Below, piece after piece: positions 1-6,286 of a stretch of DNA of 6,869 nucleotides. The notes beneath the pieces were generated by a model. That model did no database searches, was not told the origin of the DNA, and was given only the letters and a program-made list of their open reading frames with translations. Each line of letters begins with the position of its first letter. Positions within the stretch are counted from its first letter, which is position 1. The translations under genes were made by a program, and so were the position numbers. The stretch is from Lachnospiraceae bacterium UBA3850 (GTDB taxonomy: Bacteria; Bacillota; Clostridia; Lachnospirales; Lachnospiraceae), in the NCBI GenBank assembly GCA_002392655.1, contig DGHK01000062.1:1-6869 (forward strand), read 5' to 3'.

Positions 1-882
1 CTTTACACCACCAAGTGCAACACCGGCAATGATGTATTTGGAAAGAATCAAATATACAATTATAAGAGGTACAACCGTTAGCGTAAGTCCCATATATATG
101 GAACCATATTCCGTTTTATAGATATCTCCTCGAAGAAGGGATACCATGATCGGCATTGTATACTTCTTGCTGTCTGTAAGCAGTACCAAAGGTCTGAACA
201 GGTCATTCCAGCTGTTAACGAAGCAGAATATAGCCTGTGTAGCTATAGCCGGTTTCATAATAGGGAGAACTATCGTATTGAATATACGGAACTCTCCTGC
301 ACCGTCTATACGTGCCGCCTGAACAATTTCCATTGATAATGTAGGATACAGATACTGCCTCATAAAGAACACTGTTGCCGGAGCCGCTATGGCAGGAAGT
401 ATAAGCATAGAGAGTTTATTTGTCATTCCGATCTTATAGATCATCTGATAGAAACCTATCATTGTAACCTGTGCCGGAATCATCATAACACCTACGATGA
501 ATTTAAAGAATGCACTCTTTAACTTCCACTCATAAGCAACCAGCGCATAAGCTGTCAGTGATGAGAAGTAAACTGTAAGGAGGGTAACACCTACAGATAT
601 AATCATGGAGTTCATAAGACCAACAAGAGGACTAAACGATTTACCGGTAAGTATCTCGAAGTTCTTTACCATATGTGATGATGGTATCAGAGATAAAGCA
701 TGCTGCTGAATCTCAGGTGTTGATCTGGTTGAGTTCACTATCATTACCCAAAAAGGTAATATACTGAGGAAACTCAGGAAGATACATACTATATGAATAA
801 CTATCTTTCTACCTGTATGTGTCTTCGTTCTTTTCTTCTTAGGGATGTCAGCATATGACATCTCTTTTACAACTTTTGCCAT
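1..882 (-). CDS. Carbohydrate ABC transporter permease, MalG type (CUT1), C-terminal end cut by window edge
   Basis: Inner-membrane channel subunit that pairs with the upstream permease to import a sugar delivered by the binding lipoprotein. The frame starts at the ATG at 882-880 and stays open for 294 codons to base 1. It ends in GVALGGVK, which resembles the usual C-terminus of this family, so probably only a few residues and the stop are missing. Hydrophobic stretches lie at about residues 26-49, 85-110, 123-146, 156-175, 212-234 and 262-285, consistent with six membrane spans. The EAA loop that contacts the ATPase is clear at about 185-207 (E185, A189-A190, D193-G194, L206-P207). The N-terminus is basic and cytoplasmic. 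The ATG overlaps the stop codon of the preceding permease gene (TAATG), implying translational coupling. The family is certain. The substrate cannot be read from a permease and is inferred from the locus to be a pentose or pentose-containing oligosaccharide. Confidence 0.93.
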   Translation of the reverse strand, partial: MAKVVKEMSYADIPKKKRTKTHTGRKIVIHIVCIFLSFLSILPFWVMIVNSTRSTPEIQQHALSLIPSSHMVKNFEILTGKSFSPLVGLMNSMIISVGVTLLTVYFSSLTAYALVAYEWKLKSAFFKFIVGVMMIPAQVTMIGFYQMIYKIGMTNKLSMLILPAIAAPATVFFMRQYLYPTLSMEIVQAARIDGAGEFRIFNTIVLPIMKPAIATQAIFCFVNSWNDLFRPLVLLTDSKKYTMPIMVSLLRGDIYKTEYGSIYMGLTLTVVPLIIVYLILSKYIIAGVALGGVK

Positions 883-897
883 TATGCCAATCCTCCC
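880..897 (-). promoter_or_regulatory. TAATG stop/start overlap with internal ribosome site GGGAGG
   Basis: On the minus strand GGGAGG (897-892) lies inside the last codons of the first permease gene, nine bases before the ATG at 882-880. The TAA stop (884-882) shares one base with that ATG. This fixes the second permease start and suggests coupled translation, giving matched amounts of the two channel subunits. Confidence 0.8.
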
Positions 898-1880
898 TTT
901 CTAGCTAATTTTTTATCTCGTTTTTGTTGCTTTTTAATCTTCTTACTTATATCTGTACCATATCCATCTGCATCCTTCTCGCGAAGCAGGAAGAATAACA
1001 GCGATGAGAATATCATGATTATTACAAACATGATCATACTTGCTGCAGCAGCTCTGTTATACAGGTAGCTTCCGCTGAATGCCTGATTGTAGATATAAAC
1101 ACTGGTTGTAAGTGTTGCATTATCAGGTCCACCAAGTAAGAACAGCTTAGGTATATCAAACATATTCAGACCACCGATAAGTGATGTTACAAGTGTAAAC
1201 AGAAGGATGGTCTTGATGTTAGGAAGTGTAACTCTGAAGAAGATCTGTACACGGCTGGCACCATCTACCTCTGCCGCATCAAATATCTCAGGGTTAATTC
1301 CGAGAACACCAGATATAAGTATCAACATGGTATATCCATACCACATCCAGAACTGTATAAATGCTACTATTCCTTTAGCAACTCCCTTATGCACCAGGAA
1401 ATTGTGTGCTTTTTCCAAAATTCCGACATTCATGAGTATATCATTAACCGGACTTGTAGGATAATCAAAGAATGCTTTGAAGAGAATAGCTATTGTAGCT
1501 GCCGTAATAATGTTCGGCATATAGATTAATACTTTGTATATTCCTTGCCCCTTTATCTTCCATCTTCTATCCGTAAACCAGGCAGTCAGCAGTAATGCTA
1601 AACATATCTGAGGAATAAAGTTACATATCCAGATAAAGAACGTGTTCTTAAGTGCAGTTTGGAATGTAGAACTGCTAAGAACCTGCTGAAAATTCTCAAA
1701 AGGATTATCCAAAATATGTACTTCTGGAGTGATAACGCCCTTCATATTTGTGAAACCAATAAAGGCCGTATATAGAATAGGATATAGTTGAAATATAAGG
1801 AAGGCAATTACAAAAGGAAGACTAAATATATAACCATACTTGGCATATCTTACCTCGCCGGCTTTTTTCTTCTTTTTCAT
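882..1880 (-). CDS. Carbohydrate ABC transporter permease, MalF type (CUT1)
   Basis: First membrane subunit of the sugar importer, 332 residues, a usual length for Firmicute MalF/UgpA-like permeases that lack the large periplasmic loop of E. coli MalF. Hydrophobic spans lie at about residues 16-43, 75-100, 116-137, 170-193, 224-245 and 277-299. The EAA signature is at about 199-220 (A202-A203-E204, D206-G207, L219-P220), the site that couples to the ATPase. Both ends are strongly basic: residues 2-6 are five lysines, and about 303-332 form a Lys/Arg-rich tail predicted to be cytoplasmic. The start is the ATG at 1880-1878; the next Met (about residue 46) would remove the first span. The gene follows the binding-protein gene after a spacer holding a stem-loop and precedes the second permease with a one-base overlap. 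The family assignment is firm. The substrate is inferred only. Confidence 0.95.
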   Translation of the reverse strand: MKKKKKAGEVRYAKYGYIFSLPFVIAFLIFQLYPILYTAFIGFTNMKGVITPEVHILDNPFENFQQVLSSSTFQTALKNTFFIWICNFIPQICLALLLTAWFTDRRWKIKGQGIYKVLIYMPNIITAATIAILFKAFFDYPTSPVNDILMNVGILEKAHNFLVHKGVAKGIVAFIQFWMWYGYTMLILISGVLGINPEIFDAAEVDGASRVQIFFRVTLPNIKTILLFTLVTSLIGGLNMFDIPKLFLLGGPDNATLTTSVYIYNQAFSGSYLYNRAAAASMIMFVIIMIFSSLLFFLLREKDADGYGTDISKKIKKQQKRDKKLARKGGLA

Positions 1881-1890
1881 ATTGACCCCC
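1881..1890 (-). promoter_or_regulatory. Non-canonical ribosome site GGGGG before first permease
   Basis: Directly before the permease ATG the minus strand reads GGGGG then TCAAT, a five-base spacer. It pairs less well with the 16S tail than the AGGAGG-like sites before the other genes here. It may lower permease synthesis relative to the binding protein. It is the only Shine-Dalgarno-like stretch near this start. Confidence 0.5.
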
Positions 1891-1923
1891 GAATTAATAA
1901 AAGTCGCTTATTTCTCTTAATAT

Positions 1924-1959
1924 TATGGGACGATGAACCAGATAGTTCATCATCCCATA
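1924..1959 (-). other. Intercistronic stem-loop between binding-protein and permease genes
   Basis: Arms 1924-1938 and 1945-1959 can form a 15-bp stem in the minus-strand transcript with one internal G-U wobble (positions 1931 and 1952) and a six-base loop (1939-1944). The loop-side half carries GATGAAC/GTTCATC and the base TATGGG/CCCATA. No run of U follows on the minus strand, so it does not look like an efficient intrinsic terminator. In maltose-type operons a hairpin at this position protects the upstream binding-protein mRNA from 3' exonucleases and allows more binding protein than permease. That role is inferred here. The rest of the 113-bp spacer is AT-rich and shows no other gene. Confidence 0.7.
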
Positions 1960-1993
1960 TATTTAAATTATCAAGGTTTTTTTGTAAAAGTGA

Positions 1994-3451
1994 TTACTCA
2001 ACTTCTACTGCAAGGTTGTCTGCTACCTGCTGCTTGAAGTCAGCGATTGCTGCATCTCTGTCCTTCTCGCCTGCTGTGTACATACGAACCTGATCTCTCC
2101 AGTACTGGTTGATTGTCTCATCATACTGTGTAAGGTTCTTACCATTTGCATAGCTGTTTGCCTCACCAAATACGTCAAACATATTCTGTCCGCCAAGGAA
2201 CTCAAGTGTACCATCTGACATGTTCATAACTGTCTCAGATGCAACAACGTCCTTTGTTCCGCCGTCGCCGTTCATAGTTCCGTTAGCCCACATATACTGA
2301 AGTCCGTCTTCTGTGCAGTTAAGTGTGATCCAATCGATGATCTGTCCAACTGCTTCCTTCTTCTCAGAATCCTTGTTAGCCATTACCCATGTTCCACCCC
2401 AGAAGAATCCAACTGGAGGAGCACAAACTGCCCAGTCACCATAAGTACCTTCTCCAACTGCCTTACCACCACAGTTATCGCCGAGTGTGTAGTTGATCAG
2501 CCAAGCAGGTCCGAAGAAACCGAAGATCTGCTTCTCACCTGTTCCGCTCATATCTGCGAACCAAGCATCCTGCCAATCCTGAGTATCATTCATGTAATCG
2601 TTATCTTTAAGCTTCTTTGAGATGTCGATGAACTCTTCTCTCTTAGGATCGATATTGAGCTTTCCATCAACGATCCAACCCTTGTCAGAGCTGTTCTCTA
2701 TAGCATGCCAGATATCTCCGTCACCAGAAACGATTCCATAGCCCTTACCCTTAAGAGTTTCAGCTGCCTCCCAGAACTTATCCCAATTCTGAGAACCTGC
2801 ACCGATGATTTCAGCTATCTTATCCGGATCATCTGTTCCGAATGCATCCTTAGCGATTGAACGTCTGTATATAAATGCACCACCAGTTGCCTGGTATCCA
2901 AGTCCTACAACCTTTCCATCAGGATTTGTTCCGATATCAACAGTATACTGAGCTATCTTAGCTTCGTCGATCTCAGCCTGTGTATTGATTCCGAGATCAT
3001 CATAAGGACATGCATATGAAGACATATCTCCCTGTGTGTACTTAAGTACGAAAGCTGCCTCTGCACAATACATATCAGGAGCATCTGCGCCACCAGCTAA
3101 AAGTGCCTGGTCGAGAGCTGGCTGATAAGCACCCTCTGTTGTAGCAATGATAGTAGTATTGATATCATACTTGAAATCTGGATGTGTTTCCTTGAACTTG
3201 TCGATCATGTTAGGGACCTCATCCGTGAATGACCATACGTTGATTGTCTCACCCTCGCCAACAGGGCCTGAACTCTCTTCTGTAGAGTCATTTCCTGAAG
3301 CGTCTGCTTCAGTAGTAGCTCCAGCTTCTGTTGTAGATTCAGCTGCGGTAGTAGCGTCGTCTTTCTCTTCCTTGTCGCCACAACCAGTAACCATTGATGC
3401 TACCATACAAGCACTAAGTGCTACAGCAGCAACTCTTTTCATTTTTCTCAT
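1994..3451 (-). CDS. Sugar ABC transporter substrate-binding lipoprotein (SBP family 1, CUT1)
   Basis: Extracellular receptor, membrane-anchored by lipid, that captures a sugar and docks on the two permeases encoded next. It has 485 residues, slightly long for the family because of the linker. The N-terminus has basic residues (R2, K3, K5, R6), a hydrophobic core at about 7-20 and a lipobox V21-T22-G23-C24, so C24 is the predicted lipidated residue after signal peptidase II cleavage. Residues 25-66 are a low-complexity Thr/Glu/Ala/Asp/Ser linker. The folded part begins at about 69 (INVWSF). It contains a DAPDMY strand-turn at 124-128 and a late FFGPAW / GGTWVMAN region at 312-358 rich in Trp and Phe, typical of sugar-stacking pockets in family 1 binding proteins. 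The start is chosen for the AGGAGGA site seven bases upstream; the ATG at codon 4 would be spaced too far. A separate promoter region lies upstream. The ligand is unproven: xylose- or arabinose-type sugars or short oligosaccharides fit the neighbours. Confidence 0.94.
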   Translation of the reverse strand: MRKMKRVAAVALSACMVASMVTGCGDKEEKDDATTAAESTTEAGATTEADASGNDSTEESSGPVGEGETINVWSFTDEVPNMIDKFKETHPDFKYDINTTIIATTEGAYQPALDQALLAGGADAPDMYCAEAAFVLKYTQGDMSSYACPYDDLGINTQAEIDEAKIAQYTVDIGTNPDGKVVGLGYQATGGAFIYRRSIAKDAFGTDDPDKIAEIIGAGSQNWDKFWEAAETLKGKGYGIVSGDGDIWHAIENSSDKGWIVDGKLNIDPKREEFIDISKKLKDNDYMNDTQDWQDAWFADMSGTGEKQIFGFFGPAWLINYTLGDNCGGKAVGEGTYGDWAVCAPPVGFFWGGTWVMANKDSEKKEAVGQIIDWITLNCTEDGLQYMWANGTMNGDGGTKDVVASETVMNMSDGTLEFLGGQNMFDVFGEANSYANGKNLTQYDETINQYWRDQVRMYTAGEKDRDAAIADFKQQVADNLAVEVE

Positions 3452-3458
3452 TTTAGAA

Positions 3459-3465
3459 TCCTCCT
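3459..3465 (-). promoter_or_regulatory. Strong ribosome site AGGAGGA of binding-protein gene
   Basis: The minus strand reads AGGAGGA with a seven-base spacer to the ATG at 3451. This near-perfect site selects codon 1 over the in-frame ATG at codon 4 and fits high expression of the binding protein. Confidence 0.85.
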
Positions 3466-3494
3466 AAATACTAATGAAAAAATCATCCTTATTT

Positions 3495-3506
3495 ATGTGT
3501 ACACAT
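3495..3506. promoter_or_regulatory. 12-bp perfect palindrome ATGTGTACACAT, candidate operator
   Basis: The palindrome is exact and lies in the untranslated leader, one base from the hairpin at 3508-3530 and about 37 bases downstream of the predicted transcription start. A dimeric repressor bound here could block elongation. Its TGTACA core recalls half-sites of AraR-type GntR repressors, but it does not match the longer B. subtilis AraR operator as I remember it, so the regulator is unknown. Confidence 0.45.
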
Positions 3507-3507
3507 T

Positions 3508-3530
3508 GGATACAGGGGCTCCCTGTATCC
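3508..3530 (-). other. Perfect 10-bp-stem hairpin in leader of transporter transcript
   Basis: GGATACAGGG and CCCTGTATCC pair exactly around a three-base loop (3518-3520). There is no U-tract after it on either strand, so it is not a normal intrinsic terminator. It would sit at the very 5' end of the transcript if the TATAAT at 3549-3544 is used. An alternative stem, CAGGGG (3513-3518) with CCCCTG (3529-3534), excludes the main one. It could be an operator, a 5' mRNA-stabilising hairpin or a small switch; the sequence does not decide. Confidence 0.65.
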
Positions 3531-3536
3531 CCTGAC

Positions 3537-3549
3537 TAAAGACATTATA
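3537..3549 (-). promoter_or_regulatory. Predicted promoter for binding-protein and permease genes
   Basis: A consensus TATAAT lies at 3549-3544 on the minus strand, with an A at about 3537 as the likely first transcribed base. The hexamers 16-18 bp upstream (about 3567-3573, AAGAGT-like) do not resemble TTGACA, and no extended TG motif precedes the -10. This suggests a promoter that needs an activator. It would give a leader of about 86 bases before the binding-protein ATG. Read-through from galM remains possible because no clear terminator is visible after that gene. Confidence 0.55.
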
Positions 3550-3580
3550 GTAAATATTTCACAAAAACTCTTATCATTAA

Positions 3581-3607
3581 TTGCTATTGTTTTAACAAAT
3601 GTTGCTA
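3581..3607 (-). promoter_or_regulatory. Direct repeat TAGCAA at 21-bp spacing, candidate activator half-sites
   Basis: On the minus strand TAGCAA occurs at 3607-3602 and again at 3586-3581, exactly 21 bp apart and on the same DNA face. The similarity continues downstream as TAGCAA-N4-TG-N-TA in both copies. They lie about 46 and 67 bases before the predicted start, just upstream of the weak -35. Direct half-sites two helical turns apart that begin TAGC are typical of AraC-family activators. No such regulator gene is in the window, so the assignment is inference, and AT-rich DNA makes short repeats common. Confidence 0.35.
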
Positions 3608-3647
3608 ATTAATTGATATTTTTGAGATATATTTATCATAAATTGCC

Positions 3648-4697
3648 TTATTTAATGGAAAACTTATAAATACTTTCAGTATGATAATGCTCATCCGCAT
3701 CAAATATCGGTGAATCAATATCATCCTCAGGGATAAAATTCATGGCATTTGGTATATACTGCGGTTCCAGGCACATTCCCGATCTGTTATGATATTCAAA
3801 ATTGCCCTTACCCTTCTGCTCTCCTATAAAGTTACCTGAATAGAACTGAGTACCTGTCTGGTCTGAATATAGATCCATACATATTCCGCTTTCAGGTGAG
3901 TATACAGTAGCAAAATGTCTGATATTACCGGTAATGCCGTTTATTACATAGTTATGATCATATCCACCTACATACTCAAGCTGCTTTTCAGGCTTGTTTA
4001 TATCCTCACCGATCTTCTTAGGTGTCCTGAAATCAAATACAGTTCCTTCCACTGAAGCTTTTTCTTCTGTAGGTATAGACTTTGAATCGATTACAGGATT
4101 ATACGAATCAGCATTTAATGTAAGCACATGATCCTCGATGCTTCCCTTATAATGACCGTTCAGATTCAGATACATATGACTTGTCATATTAATAACAGTT
4201 TTCCTAGTTGAAACTGCATCATATGTTATCTTGAACTCATTATCCTCGGTTATACTATATGTAACTGTCATAGTAACATCACCCGGAAGCTTCTGTTCAC
4301 TTTCATCACATCTGCAAATAAGAGATATAGATGAGTCATTAAACGAAATGGCTGTCCACATCTTTTTATCTACACCAATTAATCCGCTGTGAAGATTATT
4401 CTCATTGTCATTCTGGTCCATCTGGTAAGTAACGCCATCTATTGTAACCTGTCCCTGATTAATACGATTTGCATTTCTTCCGATGATGGCTCCGAAAAAT
4501 GTAGATCCTTCTTCATATGACTTAACATCATCATATCCAAGTTGAATGTCACGGAGAATCTTCTGTTTATCCGGAATTAACAGCTTAATTACAGTAGCAC
4601 CAAAATCAATTATGGTTGCCGACATTCCGGATTTATTTGAAATGGTATATGCATTTACCATTTCACCCTTTGCAGTTTTACCAAAAACCTCTTTCAT
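3648..4697 (-). CDS. galM: Aldose 1-epimerase (mutarotase)
   Basis: Cytoplasmic enzyme that interconverts alpha and beta anomers of aldoses, supplying the anomer used by the isomerase. It has 349 residues, the normal family length. Alignment by eye with GalM proteins places the substrate and catalytic residues as R78 (GRNANRI), H103 (NNLHSG), H174 (NMTSHMYLNL, general acid), D247 (GGYDHNY) and E311 (CLEPQ, catalytic base). The spacings R78-H103 and H174-D247 match the family. All key residues are present, so it should be active. It is cytoplasmic, with no signal peptide. The start is fixed by AGGAGG ten bases upstream. It begins 20 bp after xylB, so the two genes are almost surely cotranscribed. 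Sugar specificity in this family is broad and cannot be read from sequence; the neighbours suggest a pentose. No hairpin with a U-tract follows the stop. Confidence 0.95.
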   Translation of the reverse strand: MKEVFGKTAKGEMVNAYTISNKSGMSATIIDFGATVIKLLIPDKQKILRDIQLGYDDVKSYEEGSTFFGAIIGRNANRINQGQVTIDGVTYQMDQNDNENNLHSGLIGVDKKMWTAISFNDSSISLICRCDESEQKLPGDVTMTVTYSITEDNEFKITYDAVSTRKTVINMTSHMYLNLNGHYKGSIEDHVLTLNADSYNPVIDSKSIPTEEKASVEGTVFDFRTPKKIGEDINKPEKQLEYVGGYDHNYVINGITGNIRHFATVYSPESGICMDLYSDQTGTQFYSGNFIGEQKGKGNFEYHNRSGMCLEPQYIPNAMNFIPEDDIDSPIFDADEHYHTESIYKFSIK

Positions 4698-4707
4698 ACT
4701 TTTTTAA

Positions 4708-4713
4708 CCTCCT
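4708..4713 (-). promoter_or_regulatory. Ribosome site AGGAGG of galM
   Basis: A perfect AGGAGG lies in the 20-bp gap between the xylB stop (4720-4718) and the galM ATG at 4697, with ten bases of spacer. It confirms the galM start and independent ribosome loading. Confidence 0.85.
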
Positions 4714-4717
4714 GATT

Positions 4718-6175
4718 TTATTGATACAACCCCTTTACTGTCGGATAGAGTTTTTTGAACTCCTTATACTTTTCTTCATATTTAGCTACAAGCTCAGCTT
4801 CAGGTTCGATCGTTTCTACAACCTTTACTATACTCTTTGCAGCTGATATAACATCTGTATATTTTCCGCATCCGACAGCGGCAAGTATGGCTCCACCGAG
4901 AGCCGGTCCTTCATCATTTTCCTGAATCTCCAGACGGATATTCATAACATTTGCTATAATTCTGCGCCATAATGGACTTCTGTTACCACCACCACATATA
5001 TTTGATACCTCTATCTTGATACCAAGTGATCTTGCAACCTCAAGAGAATCTCTGAGTCCGAAGGCAACCCCCTCAAGAACAGCCTGAACCATATCCTGTC
5101 TTGTTGTATCCATACTCATTCCCAGGAAGCCTGCTCTTACAAGTGGATCATTATGAGGTGACCTCTCTCCCATCAAATAAGGAAGGAAGAATACATTATT
5201 TTCACCAAGCTTTGTTATTCCGACCTGGTTTCCATTATAATCTGTGTCTTCAAGTATCTGATCCATAAACCATTTATTACATGAAGCAGCTGAAAGCATA
5301 CATCCCATGAGATGGAATCCTCCGTCTGCATGTGCAAATGAATGAAGCGAATTCTTATCATCTACAGTAAATTTGTCATTTGATATAAACAGAGTTCCTG
5401 AAGTTCCGAGCGACAGATTACATCCACCTGCTCCTACAGTTCCGGTTCCTACTGCGGCTGCTGCATTGTCTCCTGCTCCGGCTACAACCTTCAGCTGTCC
5501 TGTTATACCGAGTTCTGCAGCTATCTCACTCTTCACTTCACCAACAACATCGAAGCTTTCATGAAGAACAGGCATCTCAACATCTGAAATACCACATATT
5601 TCAAGCATCTCCTGAGACCATCTCTTATTTTTAACATCCATAAGGAGCATACCTGAAGCATCTGAGTAATCAGATACATAAGCACCCGTAAGTCTGTATA
5701 CTATATAATCCTTAGGTAGCATAAGCTTCTTTATTTTTGCAAAATTCTCCGGTTCATTATTCTTAACCCAGAGGACCTTTGGTGCAGTAAATCCGGCAAA
5801 GGCTATGTTACCCGTATATTCTGACAGCTTATCCTTACCTATCTCATTATTAAGATAATCAGTCTCTTTGGTTGTACGGCCATCATTCCATAGAATTGCA
5901 GGACGGATAACATTATCAGCTTCATCAAGAATAACCAGACCATGCATCTGTCCGCCTACTCCGATACCATCTACTGTTTTGTCATTCAGACCTTCCAGGA
6001 GTTTTCCTATTCCTTCGATAGTTCCCTTATACCAGTCTTCAGGATTCTGTTCAGACCAACCACTTTGAGGAAAGCTGATAGGATATTCAACTGAAACTGT
6101 TTTTAATATCTTGCTGTCGTCACTCATAGCAAGAAGCTTTACTGCTGATGTTCCTAAATCTATTCCTATAAACAT
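4718..6175 (-). CDS. xylB: Xylulokinase (FGGY carbohydrate kinase)
   Basis: Cytoplasmic kinase that phosphorylates D-xylulose with ATP to give D-xylulose 5-phosphate, the entry to the pentose phosphate or phosphoketolase pathway. It has 485 residues, against 484 in E. coli XylB, and can be followed against it along nearly the whole length. Visible motifs: N-terminal GIDLGTSAVK at 4-13 with D6 for Mg-ATP; the xylulose-contacting MHG at 77-79; RPAILWNDGR at 91-100; TGNIAFAGFTAPK at 121-133; GAGDNAAAAVG at 233-243 with catalytic base D236; SLGTSG at 255-260; GERSPHN at 336-342; and GGGNRSPLW at 395-403 in the second ATP-binding domain. The MHG and WNDGR context favours xylulokinase over ribulokinase, glycerol kinase or gluconokinase. 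The start has GGAGGA six bases upstream. The gene follows the isomerase after a 111-bp spacer with a stem-loop and precedes galM by 20 bp. Confidence 0.95.
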   Translation of the reverse strand: MFIGIDLGTSAVKLLAMSDDSKILKTVSVEYPISFPQSGWSEQNPEDWYKGTIEGIGKLLEGLNDKTVDGIGVGGQMHGLVILDEADNVIRPAILWNDGRTTKETDYLNNEIGKDKLSEYTGNIAFAGFTAPKVLWVKNNEPENFAKIKKLMLPKDYIVYRLTGAYVSDYSDASGMLLMDVKNKRWSQEMLEICGISDVEMPVLHESFDVVGEVKSEIAAELGITGQLKVVAGAGDNAAAAVGTGTVGAGGCNLSLGTSGTLFISNDKFTVDDKNSLHSFAHADGGFHLMGCMLSAASCNKWFMDQILEDTDYNGNQVGITKLGENNVFFLPYLMGERSPHNDPLVRAGFLGMSMDTTRQDMVQAVLEGVAFGLRDSLEVARSLGIKIEVSNICGGGNRSPLWRRIIANVMNIRLEIQENDEGPALGGAILAAVGCGKYTDVISAAKSIVKVVETIEPEAELVAKYEEKYKEFKKLYPTVKGLYQ

Positions 6176-6181
6176 TATCTA

Positions 6182-6187
6182 TCCTCC
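6182..6187 (-). promoter_or_regulatory. Ribosome site GGAGGA of xylB
   Basis: GGAGGA lies six bases before the xylB ATG at 6175-6173 and sets the start so that the protein begins directly with the FGGY strand MFIGIDLGTS. Confidence 0.85.
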
Positions 6188-6229
6188 GTTTTTCTATTAA
6201 TTACCGTGTTATTTATATATAAACGAAAT

Positions 6230-6264
6230 AGGGGCAAGTTCTGCATGTAGCAAAACCTACCCCC
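6230..6264 (-). terminator. Stem-loop between isomerase and xylB genes, possible partial terminator or processing hairpin
   Basis: Arms 6254-6263 and 6231-6240 form a 10-bp stem in the minus-strand transcript (GGGGTAGGTT with AACTTGCCCC, two G-U wobbles), extendable by one further G-U pair, around a 13-base loop. The GC-rich base is followed by TATTTCGTTTATAT, which is T-rich but broken. It could therefore terminate part of the transcripts after the isomerase, or act as a processing or stability element. Full termination is unlikely because xylB shows only a poor promoter of its own downstream. Confidence 0.45.
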
Positions 6265-6286
6265 GTCCCCCTGTAGTATTTATTAT

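Noticed and set aside
1207..1464. Plus-strand open frame of 85 codons
   Set aside because: It lies wholly inside the well-supported first permease gene on the other strand, has no recognisable domain and no ribosome site.
1788..2093. Plus-strand open frame of 101 codons spanning the binding-protein/permease gap
   Set aside because: It covers the ends of two real genes and the intercistronic hairpin; its composition is that of antisense sequence, with no family resemblance.
3147..3467. Plus-strand open frame rich in Ser, Val and Ala
   Set aside because: It is the mirror of the lipoprotein signal peptide and Thr/Glu/Ala linker codons; the low complexity comes from that linker.
3452..3647. CcpA catabolite-repression (cre) box
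   Set aside because: I looked for a TG...CG...CA palindrome matching the cre pattern in the gap and found none; the existing palindrome has a TA centre.
3600..3650. Intrinsic terminator after galM
   Set aside because: The region is AT-rich but contains no GC-containing stem followed by a T-run; only a weak TTGTT/AACAA inverted repeat is seen nearby, at 3587-3598.
4616..4846. Plus-strand open frame of 76 codons across the xylB/galM junction
   Set aside because: It is antisense to the end of xylB, the 20-bp gap with the galM ribosome site, and the start of galM; it has no support of its own.
6176..6230. Independent xylB promoter (TTGCCC with TATAAA or TAAATA)
   Set aside because: The -35 matches only four of six bases, the spacing to the best -10 is short, and it overlaps the stem-loop; AT-rich DNA gives such matches by chance.
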